DNA from: Vibrio sp. J1-1
GTDB lineage: Bacteria > Pseudomonadota > Gammaproteobacteria > Enterobacterales > Vibrionaceae
Direction: 5' to 3'
Assembly: GCF_021728395.1 (NCBI RefSeq)
Contig: NZ_JAKKCM010000001.1
Location: 372,001 to 436,000 of the forward strand
Length of the DNA stretch: 64,000 nucleotides
In this document: positions 49,070 to 59,000 of the stretch, in pieces
How positions within the stretch are numbered: the first letter of the stretch is position 1
Layout of the letters: the number at the start of each line of letters is the position of its first letter
The notes under the pieces: model-generated
The model's database searches: none
What the model was told of the DNA's origin: nothing
What the model saw: the letters and a program-made list of their open reading frames with translations, nothing else
Made by a program: the position numbers and the translations under genes

Positions 49070-49093
49070 TCTACTTAACTTTGGAGGTTTGCT

Positions 49094-50293
49094 ATGGCTC
49101 ATTCTGCGTCTGTACTCGGTTTTCAATCTTTTTCTTCTCCGGCTTTACCAGCGGAGACGGTCGATCTTATTCAAACATCTGTTGAACAATTTGGCGCGCC
49201 ATTGTTAATGCTCGACTGCGATATGGTTCGTAAAAATTACCGAGCACTAAGCCAAGCACTACCGAATGTCACTCTGCACTTTGCATTGAAGCCATTGCCT
49301 CATCCAACGGTGGTAAAAACCCTATTGGAAGAAGGCGCAAGTTTCGATTTGGCGACGTCTGGTGAAGTAGACTTAGTGAAACAACAAGGCGTACCAGCAG
49401 ATCGCACGATTCACACTCACCCTATTAAACGTGACCGTGATATTCGTGATGCGTTAGCGTATGGCTGTCATGTGTTTGTTGTTGATAACCTGAACGAGCT
49501 AGAAAAGTTCAAAGCGTACAGCCACAAAGTAGAACTCCTTGTGCGTTTGAGCTTCCGTAACTCAGACGTATTTGCCGATTTATCGAAAAAATTCGGTTGT
49601 ACACCAGAGCAGGCACTCAACATCATCGAAACGGCGAAAGAGTGGAATATTCGTATTAAGGGACTGTCGTTCCATGTTGGTTCACAAACGATGAACCCAC
49701 AGAAATACGTTGATGCAATCCGTACTTGTAAGCAAGTGATGGATGAAGTTGTGGCTCGCGGTTTACCAGCATTGAGTACACTGGATATTGGCGGTGGCTT
49801 CCCGGTTTCTTACTCAGATAAAGTGATGCCAATTGATGAGTTCTGCATACCGATTAACGAAGCGTTAAACGAGTTGCCAGAAACGGTACAGGTTATTGCA
49901 GAACCAGGTCGCTTTATTGTTGCAGAGTCAGTAACCAGTGTGGCATCGGTAATGGGTCAAGCAGAGCGTGACGGCCAAATGTGGTACTACCTAGATGATG
50001 GTATTTACGGCTCATTCAGCGGTTTGATGTTTGATGACGCGCAATACCCGTTGGTGACGCTGAAGCACGAAGGCGAGTACTTACCAAGTGTGTTGTCTGG
50101 CCCAACTTGCGACAGCATTGATGTGATCGCAGAAAACGTGATGTTACCGAAATTAGAAAACGGCGACTTGATCATTGGCCGTATGATGGGCGCTTATACC
50201 AGTGCAACGGCAACGGATTTTAACTTCTTCAAACGTGCTCAAACGATTGTGATTAACGAGCGTGATGAGCGCAGCCAACGTCTGTTTGGTTAA
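49094..50293 (+). CDS. ornithine/lysine-type decarboxylase (fold III PLP enzyme)
   Basis: A 399-residue alanine-racemase-fold decarboxylase of the Orn/DAP/Arg decarboxylase family 2, close to the bifunctional lysine/ornithine decarboxylases of Vibrio. The PLP lysine is K66 in FALKPLPHP, the glycine loop is DIGGGFPVSYSD, EPGRFIV holds the phosphate-binding arginine, and the catalytic cysteine is in SGPTCDSID. The product would be putrescine or cadaverine. A strong GGAGG lies 7 bases upstream. It is preceded by a LysR gene and a possible leader peptide and followed by a terminator. Confidence 0.92.
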   Translation: MAHSASVLGFQSFSSPALPAETVDLIQTSVEQFGAPLLMLDCDMVRKNYRALSQALPNVTLHFALKPLPHPTVVKTLLEEGASFDLATSGEVDLVKQQGVPADRTIHTHPIKRDRDIRDALAYGCHVFVVDNLNELEKFKAYSHKVELLVRLSFRNSDVFADLSKKFGCTPEQALNIIETAKEWNIRIKGLSFHVGSQTMNPQKYVDAIRTCKQVMDEVVARGLPALSTLDIGGGFPVSYSDKVMPIDEFCIPINEALNELPETVQVIAEPGRFIVAESVTSVASVMGQAERDGQMWYYLDDGIYGSFSGLMFDDAQYPLVTLKHEGEYLPSVLSGPTCDSIDVIAENVMLPKLENGDLIIGRMMGAYTSATATDFNFFKRAQTIVINERDERSQRLFG

Positions 50294-50314
50294 TAATAAA
50301 TAGATATGCAATCA

Positions 50315-50341
50315 AAAAGCTCCCAACTACGGGAGCTTTTT
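50315..50341 (+). terminator. terminator of the decarboxylase gene
   Basis: AAAAGCTCCC-AACTAC-GGGAGCTTTT hairpin and T-run, 22 bases after the stop. Confidence 0.92.
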
Positions 50342-50421
50342 CTTTGATAAGAGCAACAGATTAATCAAAAGGAGTAACAAAATCGCCTTTTGAACTCTGA
50401 CTTATGGATAAAATATTTATC

Positions 50422-51345
50422 CTAGTTCAATGTGATCTGAACAGAACGCTCAAGCTGTGCGTTATTACCATCAGTCAACGGTTGTTGGTTCGCAACACCA
50501 GAAGTGTGGATGCGTTCAGCTTCAATACCTTGATCGATCATGTATTGTGCAACGTACTGAGCACGCTCATTTGAAACACGTTCGTTGGTCAGCGCTGAAC
50601 CAGTAGAATCCGTGCGACCCACGATTTCTGCATTTAACTCAGGGTTGTTGCGCATTGTGGTGATCACTTCCTCAAGGTTGTAACGACCGTAGTCATTTAC
50701 ATCAACCTGGCCAACTTGGTAAGGGAGCGTGTAAGTAGAGCGAGAAGTTTGAGTCACTTCTTTCACCACTTCTACTGGTACTTCAACTTTTTCCTCAACG
50801 ACTAAAGGTGTTTCAGGTTGGCCGAATTTGTATGTCATACCCCAGTATACTTGGCTAAGATCTAGGTCGTGACCATTTTTAGCTTCAAGATTGTTGTAGT
50901 AGTCGTAACCAATTTTTGTTGTTACAGCATTAGTCAGTTGGTATTCAAGACCTACGCCTGCAGTACCACTAAAGCTGTCAGTTTTTAGCTCGCTACCATC
51001 AGCAAAGATGTACGTTGCACCAAGCTTACCGAACATAGACAAGTTGTCAGTAAAGTACAGGTTTCCTTTCATGCCTAATGTGCCAAGGTGCAGTTCTGCA
51101 TCGCTTAGGTTATGCATGTAATCGTAGCTACCGTAGAGACCAAAATGCTTACCGAAGTCGTAACCCATTTCAAGTTTAGGGCTAAGTACTTCGCTTTCTC
51201 CAGCATCAGTATCAGATAGACCCATACCAGCTGCTGCGCCCAGCCAGAATCCAGATTTATCAATATTTTGATCTAGGTTTGCAGCGTTTGCCACTGATAC
51301 GCCACCAGCTAACATAATTGCTAGCGTAACTGCTTTTAATTTCAT
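50422..51345 (-). CDS. OmpA-family outer-membrane protein
   Basis: A 307-residue OmpA-type protein. It has a signal peptide cleaved after SVANA (residue 21), an eight-stranded barrel (about 30-175), a valine/glutamate/proline-rich linker (about 178-195) and a C-terminal peptidoglycan-binding OmpA domain (about 200-307) with NPELNAEIVGRTDSTGS. It links the outer membrane to the cell wall. Barrel features match Vibrio OmpA proteins. Monocistronic, with a 700-base AT-rich upstream region. Confidence 0.95.
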   Translation of the reverse strand: MKLKAVTLAIMLAGGVSVANAANLDQNIDKSGFWLGAAAGMGLSDTDAGESEVLSPKLEMGYDFGKHFGLYGSYDYMHNLSDAELHLGTLGMKGNLYFTDNLSMFGKLGATYIFADGSELKTDSFSGTAGVGLEYQLTNAVTTKIGYDYYNNLEAKNGHDLDLSQVYWGMTYKFGQPETPLVVEEKVEVPVEVVKEVTQTSRSTYTLPYQVGQVDVNDYGRYNLEEVITTMRNNPELNAEIVGRTDSTGSALTNERVSNERAQYVAQYMIDQGIEAERIHTSGVANQQPLTDGNNAQLERSVQITLN

Positions 51346-52043
51346 AGAAATTCCTGCGCTTATTAGATATGTTATTAATCGACTATTTATTCAATGATTT
51401 CGTTTTTTATAAACCTTAATCAAGAAAAACTAGCCTTAAGAATTGAAGCGCATGCTATATGAATATTGAGGTTTAATTAACAAACTCAGTTTATCTTTGA
51501 TATAAACTAAATTTATCAAACCTGGCCACATTAATTTTTTTAATCACTTCGAAAACGAATAATACACTCAACAAATAAAAACTTAATTTTTTGTTTAAAT
51601 TTCCATCAAAATTAAACAATTACCTTCCTGATAGGTTAATAGATCACATTTTTGAAATTATACTTTCCATAACTGTAACTACATGAGTTTCAGATTTTTC
51701 TTACATAAACCCATGGCGATAAATTTAAAAGCTATCTTAAGAAAGTTTTAGAACACAGGGGAATTTTAAATATTCCGTATATACGTATGTCGGGATTAAA
51801 CGTTTTTCTAATAATACAAAGGGCGTATTATTTACATCCTTTGTTTTTGTGCCTTTAGCAGTTCCTGTAAAAATTTTAGTCAGTTATAAATGACATTGAT
51901 ATGAGAGATTTGATGGCAAGCCAATTCGGTACTCACACAGAACTTCTCGGTTCCGAACGATACGCGAAAATAAACAGTGGAAATCCAAGCCTCAGCACTT
52001 AGAATGCAACAACAGAAACTGATGACCAAACTAGAGTGATTTT
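51346..52043. other. AT-rich intergenic region between porin and unknown gene
   Basis: About 700 bases without a supported gene, strongly AT-rich on the porin side. A weak terminator-like structure (ACAAAGG / CCTTTGT then T-run, 51816-51849) is present; no sRNA family is recognised. Confidence 0.5.
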
Positions 52044-52502
52044 ATGCTTCGTGATTACACCTTCGATTGTCTTGTAACCATGCCTCGTCATGAGCTGGAA
52101 GAGTTTAGTGCTCGTATGATCAGCAAAATGGTGCCAGAAGACGTGATGAATGAGCTGTTTACTTTTGATCAAGAAGAAGTGGATAGTGAAGATCGCATGT
52201 TGTCTGCCCGCCTTGATGCAATGCTGCGGATGACAGCAATTGCGCTGAGTGAAGTTCAACAAGCTTTTGATGACTCAGAGCACGCGAAGCAAAACAGTGA
52301 GAGAATGACGCGATTAATCCTTTGGCATTTCTACGCGATCTCATTTCGTTTGGAAGAAGCCATCACTCTTGAAACGCATTGTGCGCAAGTTGAAAAACTA
52401 CTTGAAGACACCCCGACGGATGTATTTATGTGGGTTAAAACACTGACAGATCTCCTACACACTTATGCAGAGCTCAATGCAAAACTAAGCCCTCAAGACT
52501 AA
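52044..52502 (+). CDS. unknown helical protein
   Basis: A 152-residue cytoplasmic protein, mainly alpha-helical by composition, rich in Glu, Leu and Met, with no signal peptide or transmembrane segment. No motif is recognised. A methionine and acid-rich pattern (HELEEFSARMISKMVPEDVM) and helical heptads suggest a protein-interaction role, which is a guess. The ATG at 52044 has only a weak ribosome site (GAGTG). It stands alone between AT-rich regions. Confidence 0.75.
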   Translation: MLRDYTFDCLVTMPRHELEEFSARMISKMVPEDVMNELFTFDQEEVDSEDRMLSARLDAMLRMTAIALSEVQQAFDDSEHAKQNSERMTRLILWHFYAISFRLEEAITLETHCAQVEKLLEDTPTDVFMWVKTLTDLLHTYAELNAKLSPQD

Positions 52503-53388
52503 GTTTGTTTTGTTCTTTTCAGAATGATTGGAAGAAGGTGGATCATCGGTTCACCTTCTTACAACTCCGTTCTACGTCACTGCCAGTTTAATCAGGGCCC
52601 CTACCTTGCTAGAAAGTCACGTATAGCTCAGGAGCTCATCCCCCAACCATGTCTGCTGCATACATTGCCATTAGGACGTTCTGAACAGTCTTAGCCCCTG
52701 TTTTCAACAAAAAAATCAATAAATTTTTTCCTTGTGATAACAATCTGAGCAACCAGAAAATTAATCTCGACATTGATACTATTTGCATATTAAGCGCTAG
52801 CAATCTGGAACCACGCAAAAAAGCTAAATAAACCTCTACGCACCTACCCATATGCAACTATGCTCATTTTTAAATTCTCGTTTTAACGTCTACCAATTAC
52901 TTAAAAAATATCTTTTATTTTTTGCCGTCTCAATGTTATTGAGCATTTACACACTTGCTCAATATTATCGTCCTTAACTGCTCGTTTTAACCCATTTTCA
53001 GAGCCCCAGCGGTCTTGTCAAACCAGGCTGTAGCCCTTGCTGCATTTGACTTGCCTCTTGTCTTGACCAAAGCTTTATGCGCGTAGTTGAGTAAAGTATA
53101 AATAAGACAAATCTTGCAGATATCCTGCAATTGCAGGGACAGTCGGAGTAGTAACGTTCCTCGTCTCATGTCCATTGGGTTAGCCAGTGATTACGACACC
53201 ATGAGTACATAAGGACGTTTTAACGTGAAGGTCACAAGTCATGCTCTTATTTCAGGCTGAATCAGCTGCTTCATTTGGTAACGAGCTTGCCCTTGTAAGC
53301 ACGTACTATCGTTCTGGCCAAGCAGTTAAAAGATAACCAGAAATCGAACGTAATATATTGAAACCAAATGGCAAAAGGAATTTATATT
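52503..53388. other. long non-coding stretch before the M6 cassette
   Basis: About 885 bases without a supported gene on either strand. It contains a 9-bp inverted repeat TATTGAGCA / TGCTCAATA (52937-52964). One minus-strand ORF (52987-53175) reads vaguely like a decayed transposase fragment but cannot be confirmed. No integron attC site or tRNA is seen. The cassette's promoter should lie in the final part. Confidence 0.5.
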
Positions 53389-54933
53389 ATGTGTAGAGAT
53401 TTATGTATTATGCCTCCGGATCCGGAGCTGCATAACAAGATAGACAAGTCCAAGGATGCTTTCTTACACGGTAGCCTACTGGACCAGGTCGATCAGGTCG
53501 ACTTACTTGATATGCGTACTTATACGCTTATCACCGGACGCCCGGCAAAAACCCGTTCTCATAACCACACTCTTGAGTCGGCTCCGGTAACCGGAGTGCG
53601 ACGGGCATTAGTGTTGCTCGTCGACTTCACAGATAAAACCGCCACGCAACCACAAAGTCACTTTAATAACCTGCTGTTTTCACTCGGTGGCAACAGTATG
53701 CGTGAATACTATCGTGAAGTGTCCTACAACAAGTTAGATGTACAGGGCCAAGTATCTGGCAGCGGCCCAACCGCCGGATGGTATCGAGCGCCGCAGCCAA
53801 AAAGTTATTACACCAATAACGATTTTGGCTTTGGCAGCTACCCACGCAATGCTCAAAAACTGGTGGAGGATGTGATTGATCTGGCTGCACCTCATGTCAA
53901 CTTCTCCAACTACGACAACAGTGGCAACGGCAGGGTGGAAGCCCTGGTGATCATTTGCGCTGGCATCGGCGGCGAACAATCTGGTGATAAAGATGACATA
54001 TGGTCACATAAATGGAGCATCTCACCCAAGAACGTAGATGGTGTGGTGGTCGATCGCTATTTTATGGCACCAGAAAATGGCCGGGTCGGCGTCATGTCAC
54101 ACGAATTAGGACATCTGTTAATGGGTTGGCCAGATCTGTACGACACCGACTATTCAAGTCGCGGTACTGGTAGATGGGACTTAATGGCAGGAGGCAGTTG
54201 GAACAATGGCGGCAACACTCCCGCGCATCCTACAGCTTGGTGTAAGGTACAAGCTGGGTGGACCACCCCTGCGGTGATCTTCAATAGTGCACAGGCCATA
54301 AACCTCAAACCCTATAGCGATAACGCACAGGTTTACAAGCTGCCGATCGGTAGCGTCAACAGCAAGGAGTACTTCCTGCTCAGCAACCGCCAAAAAAGCG
54401 GTTACGATCAATACTTACCCGGCGAGGGGATGATCATTGAGCATGTGGATGAAAACAAGACCAATAACACCGACGAAAGCCATTATCTGGTCGATATCGA
54501 ACAAGCCGATGGGCAGCGTCACCTCAATATCAATGCCAATTCAGGCGACAGTAACGACCCCTTCCCATCAGGCAGCAATGATAGCTTCTCCAGCACCTCA
54601 ACGCCCAACAGCAAAAGTTACAGTGGTGCCGACTCCAAGGTAACAGTCAGCGATATTACTCGCGTCAGCAACAATATCACAGCTAACGTCAATGTCGGCG
54701 GTGCTGCGGCGAAAGAATGGAAACACAACGTCGCGGTTTCGCGCACATATGCTACCTACCATGTGAACAATTGCTGGGCCTTCATCGCCGGAGTTGGGTG
54801 GCGAAAAATAGACGGTATCAGCAACGATGGCGTCAGTAACGTATTCAACTTATTGGTAAACGCACGTGCATACGATAAGCCCGTTTCAGTACAAATCGAC
54901 GGCAGTAAAATTTACATCGCGTACATGAATTAG
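53389..54933 (+). CDS. M6-family (immune-inhibitor-A-like) zinc metalloprotease
   Basis: A 514-residue M6 peptidase. Residues 1-60 form an unusual N-terminus (MCRDLCIMPPDPELHNKI, two cysteines) without a standard signal peptide. The catalytic domain includes ALVLLVDFTD and the zinc site HELGHLLMGWPD (H238, E239, H242). A linker rich in Ser, Asn and Asp follows at about 390-440. The final 70 residues (442-514) are a beta-type module that is repeated in the next gene. AAAAGGA, nine bases before the ATG at 53389, makes this start better than the one at 53368. It heads a four-gene row. Export route unknown; family members degrade host proteins or process other proteins. Confidence 0.9.
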   Translation: MCRDLCIMPPDPELHNKIDKSKDAFLHGSLLDQVDQVDLLDMRTYTLITGRPAKTRSHNHTLESAPVTGVRRALVLLVDFTDKTATQPQSHFNNLLFSLGGNSMREYYREVSYNKLDVQGQVSGSGPTAGWYRAPQPKSYYTNNDFGFGSYPRNAQKLVEDVIDLAAPHVNFSNYDNSGNGRVEALVIICAGIGGEQSGDKDDIWSHKWSISPKNVDGVVVDRYFMAPENGRVGVMSHELGHLLMGWPDLYDTDYSSRGTGRWDLMAGGSWNNGGNTPAHPTAWCKVQAGWTTPAVIFNSAQAINLKPYSDNAQVYKLPIGSVNSKEYFLLSNRQKSGYDQYLPGEGMIIEHVDENKTNNTDESHYLVDIEQADGQRHLNINANSGDSNDPFPSGSNDSFSSTSTPNSKSYSGADSKVTVSDITRVSNNITANVNVGGAAAKEWKHNVAVSRTYATYHVNNCWAFIAGVGWRKIDGISNDGVSNVFNLLVNARAYDKPVSVQIDGSKIYIAYMN

Positions 54934-54944
54934 GAGTAATTCTC

Positions 54945-55166
54945 ATGAACTTCTCTAACAAAAAAATCCTTCGTACCTATTCAACTCCACACTCTAAAAA
55001 TGTCTGGGGGTATATCGATACCATCGGCTGGCGGAAAATCAAGCCCAGCAATAACGACAGCTCAACAAATATGTTTATGATGCTTAATGCTGCGAAAGGC
55101 AGCGGTAAAACCGTATCGGGCACCATTGAAGACAGTACGAATCAGATCACCATCCTTTACTTCTAG
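54945..55166 (+). CDS. free-standing copy of the M6 protease C-terminal module
   Basis: A 73-residue protein that is clearly homologous to the last 70 residues of the preceding protease: both share RTY-T-H--N-W, then GWRKI, a following SND/NND, N-F and a closing I-Y pattern. It has no signal peptide. AGGAG precedes its ATG and it starts 11 bases after the protease stop. It may bind the same ligand or dock on the protease, for example as an inhibitor or chaperone; this is inference. I do not recognise a named family. Confidence 0.82.
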   Translation: MNFSNKKILRTYSTPHSKNVWGYIDTIGWRKIKPSNNDSSTNMFMMLNAAKGSGKTVSGTIEDSTNQITILYF

Positions 55167-55175
55167 GGGGCTGAC

Positions 55176-55583
55176 ATGGCACAGACAATTAATATCAATA
55201 TCACTGAGTCACAACCTGATACTCAGACATCGGCTCAGGCATTCGTCACAGATGACGGTCCTCCCCCTACTAGCGGTGGAGTACTTGCAGAGAGTCACGA
55301 TGAGCTGAGCGCACCGGCTCCTAGCGGTTCTGATCTTGACGAAGCCGCTGCGTTTGACGATGCGACAGCGCCCGGCCCAGAAGACTTCTTTCACGAAGGA
55401 GTGAGCGACCTAAATGTTGCTCCACAACCGGATATGACAGAAATGACATTGTCCGATACTTCGGATGAGCATGTACCCATGCCAGACGAGTTTTACGATT
55501 CGGAACTGACCAACAACGTGATACCCGAGCCGAAAGAACAACCGGTAGCTGAGAAAAAAAAATCCACCCGGGCTAAGAAGTAG
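55176..55583 (+). CDS. acidic, probably disordered protein of the M6 cassette
   Basis: A 135-residue protein with extreme bias: Asp, Glu, Pro, Ser and Ala dominate, with a lysine-rich tail ending EKKKSTRAKK. No signal peptide, membrane segment or known domain. It is probably unfolded and could be a protease substrate, precursor or interaction linker. AGGGG lies eight bases upstream of the ATG and the gap from the previous gene is 9 bases, so it belongs to the same transcript. The function is unknown. Confidence 0.75.
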   Translation: MAQTININITESQPDTQTSAQAFVTDDGPPPTSGGVLAESHDELSAPAPSGSDLDEAAAFDDATAPGPEDFFHEGVSDLNVAPQPDMTEMTLSDTSDEHVPMPDEFYDSELTNNVIPEPKEQPVAEKKKSTRAKK

Positions 55584-55663
55584 AATTGAACGGGTACTTA
55601 ACAAGCCGATGCACACCTTCTACACTGCTGGTGTGCATCTTGTTATTTTTTACGGAGCCAACT

Positions 55664-55948
55664 ATGAGCGGAGTATCGGCAGCCCCCAATCAATCCACCC
55701 TAACAGGCCAAGTGCTGGCAATTAGCCAGAATGAAAATGGTAAGCACCTGGTGAGTCTGCAGATCGAGCAGATCGATTGTCATTTTGGCCCATGCTTTGC
55801 CGAGCTAGGGGACCGTTTAGACTGCTTCACCTTTGACAAAGTCGATGAGCTCAAGGTCGGCAGCCAGGTACGGGTTCAGGCCGAATTTATCGGTGGACCA
55901 CATCATCAGGAGTGCCAGCTAAGCGATATCAGCGCAGATTTTCATTAG
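55664..55948 (+). CDS. small OB/SH3-like protein with four cysteines, M6 cassette
   Basis: A 94-residue protein from the ATG at 55664 (ACGGAG upstream). The alternating beta pattern (TLTGQVLAISQNENGKHLVS, then LKVGSQVRVQAEFIGG) suggests an OB-like barrel. Four cysteines (IDCHFGPC, LDCFTF, HHQECQ) could bind metal or form disulphides. A TTG start at 55586 would add a hydrophobic stretch and was judged less likely. It ends the cassette before a terminator. No family recognised. Confidence 0.7.
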   Translation: MSGVSAAPNQSTLTGQVLAISQNENGKHLVSLQIEQIDCHFGPCFAELGDRLDCFTFDKVDELKVGSQVRVQAEFIGGPHHQECQLSDISADFH

Positions 55949-56000
55949 TGCCTAAGCGCCGCTTGCCATACAGTAGACAATATTCGATGGCAAAAAACAA

Positions 56001-56023
56001 AAAGCCCCTTATGGGGCTTTTAT
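56001..56023 (+). terminator. terminator of the M6 cassette
   Basis: AAAGCCCC-TTAT-GGGGCTTT hairpin with TTAT tail, 52 bases after the last cassette gene. Confidence 0.85.
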
Positions 56024-56084
56024 ATTGCTGTATTGCAAACCACACTGTGTCAAGTAGTGACTCAGTTGGCCTTATAAACAAGCT

Positions 56085-59000
56085 TTATTTCAGCTGGTAA
56101 GCACGTAAGGTTGTTACTTGCGCTGAGCTTGCGCCTTCGTCGCTCATCACAACACGTAAATGAACAAATTCACCGGTTTCAGCATCATTTGGCACAGTAG
56201 CAATCCACTGGCCGTCTTCATAAGACACGTCTGCGTCGATCCAATCTGACTCATTCAGTTTGGTAGAAACTGGACAGTAAGAGTAACCGAACACATAGCT
56301 CAGCAAACATTCCTGACCATAAGCATACTGAAGAGTCACTTCAGTCAGGCTGACATTATCAATGCTGTCCATTGCACCCGATAAAACAACCTTTGCGGGT
56401 TCGCCCGCAGCATAGCTGTTGTTAATATCCACAGGCAAATTAATTTGCGGTACCAGAATAGGTTGTGCGCCTTGTAAGTTTTGATCCGTCATAAAGGTAA
56501 AGATCCCCTGATAGAACGAACCTAGCTTGTCACCAATCGTTGAACGCTCTGCGACACCACGATTATAGTTACGTAGTTCAAGGCGAACTTCTGCACTTTC
56601 AACTGGCATGGTCAAAGTACCTGAAGATATATACGCACTTTCACCATTCACCCACAAACCATAAGCGGAGCTACCATTATGACCTGAAATAGCGTCATGG
56701 CCTGAAGCGTCACCAAACAACGGGAAGTTCCAAGTGATCAAGTTAGTATCACGGTGGCCTACTGCATAGGAGCTCGTATTCAAGCTCGCGCCTTTTGGTC
56801 CTTTCAACCAAGTTGTTTCTTCTTCACCGCCAGCGGGCATAATACGCGGGCCGTCAAAGTATGCGCCATCAGCTTGAATACGGTTGCCCGGCATCACAAT
56901 ATTGGTCCATGTATTTTTGCTGGTTGCCGTGTAGTATTCGTCACGTACAACTGGTGCAATTAACATTTGTGGGCTACCCGTTGAGTAAAACTCACCCGTG
57001 CTATTGGTTTGTGCCATCAAGTCACGGAACACGGGGCGCTCTTCACCTTGAGCGTGATACGCTGCGCTGATGTGATACATGTCTTTGTCATGCACACGAA
57101 TCAAGCCCCCCTTGTTGTGACCATCAGTGATGTGGTGCAGCTGATAAGTATAAGGGGTTCTATCAACAGACGTTCCGGACCAGCTTATCTTGTTACGGCC
57201 TTCCTGAATTTCTGCAAATAGCATTTCACCTTCTTCGGCACTTAAGCCAACCACGGGCTTATTCGGAATACCGTAAAAAGCTGTTTTATAACGACCATGA
57301 GTGCCCGGACGATAGAAAAGAACACCAATTGAACCTTGGTCCAGTGCACCTTTTACCATGTATGAAGTCATGTAGTAAGGATGCTGGAACAAAGCAATTT
57401 TGCCTTCTAGGTCAAACTCGCTCCATACTGTACTGTAGTCACCTTCACCAACAGGCACCACTTCTGCCGTACCCTCACCATCAAAACCAACGGTAAGGCC
57501 TTGTGAAACAGTGCCTAACTGTTGGCCATTTTCCATGGTAAGTACAGCTTCTGGGGCTGTCGCATGAGTAGACACAAATGAACGGAAACGGCTGTCGTGG
57601 CCTTGTGACCAAAGGTACATGTCTTCCACATAATCCGGCATCAAATCAATCGCAGCCAGCTTCGCGACTTTGTTGTCATCCAGTGCGTAGGTGAAACCAA
57701 ACGAGAAGCCTTGAGTTTCAATTGGCTTATCCGTTTTAAACGCCACTTTTTCTGCCATCCCAGCATCAAAAGTAAGCACCGTATCTGAAGTGACTTTGTG
57801 GTCAAGATACGCCATCTGTGCCGCAGACTCAGGCAATCCACCAAAATCAGAGTCATTGTCATAGGTTACAATGTGTGAGACAACACTGTAGTTACCTTTG
57901 GGAAGACTAATACTTGCTTGACCATTGCTAAAGTAAAGCGCACGGCCCCAATCATCTTCCTCATTGATGATATAAGCTTTAGACACGTTGGTTGCAGGCT
58001 TACCACGGTTATCGTACGCATTTAATATCAGTTGTACTTCCGGCGGTTGGATCATGAACGAAACAGGCACCGTAATTTGATCATCCGACTGACCAATGCT
58101 TACGCCTTTAATACGTCCGGTTATCGTGCCATACGCACCGTCGCGAAGCGCTACTTGTGGTTCAATCCATACAGGTACATCCACTGAACCATTCGCAGGC
58201 ACAGTAACAGATTTAACCCCTAAACCAGCCAACGTCGCTGGCAATTTCGTTTTACCGTCTTCGCCGATCAGATCCAAACTCAACTTGTAGCTTACATCAG
58301 TGTCGCTGATATTGGTCAGCGTCACTGAAGCTTCTACGCTACCCGCTGATGCCACATCAACAAAGCGGCCTAGCTCAACGTTTGGCGCGGCAATAACAGG
58401 TTGAGTAATGGCACGGTTCACATCCATTGGGCCTGCGCCTTGCTCTAGTACATGGGCGTCATTGTCAAACACTGAAGAAGTCAGAACGCGTTTGAGTTGT
58501 ACAGGAGACAGCTCCGGACGAGCCTGTAATACAATCGCCGCCCCACCAGCGACATGAGGAGCCGACATTGATGTACCCGACAAAGAGCGGTATGCATTGA
58601 AACCCACACCACCCGACGCTGCTGCCACTACATCGACCCCCTGTGAGCCGATATCTGGTTTCGCAGAGTGACCATCCGGTGACGGACCACGAGAAGAGAA
58701 CACAGCCGTCTGGTTTTCACGATCCAGCGCAGCCACCGTTAAGGCACTTGGCGCACAACCCGGAGAACCGACGGTTTCACGGGTAAAGCTGTTACCGGCA
58801 GAGATAACAAACAGGGCTTGATCCCTAAATGCTTCAACCACATCAACCATTGGGCCTTCACAGGCAGTTGCTGAGCCACCCAGTGACATATTGACAATGT
58901 CTGCGCCACTTTCAACCGCCCAGATCATGCCACTAATAATTCCGTAGGTACTGCCGCCACCACTGTTGCTCAATACTTTACCGATTAAAAGGTCTGCACC

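Noticed and set aside
52987-53175. Minus-strand ORF resembling a decayed transposase
   Set aside because: Too short and no motif; cannot be confirmed without a search.
52503-53388. Integron attC site or CRISPR array
   Set aside because: No attC core pairs and no regularly spaced repeats found.
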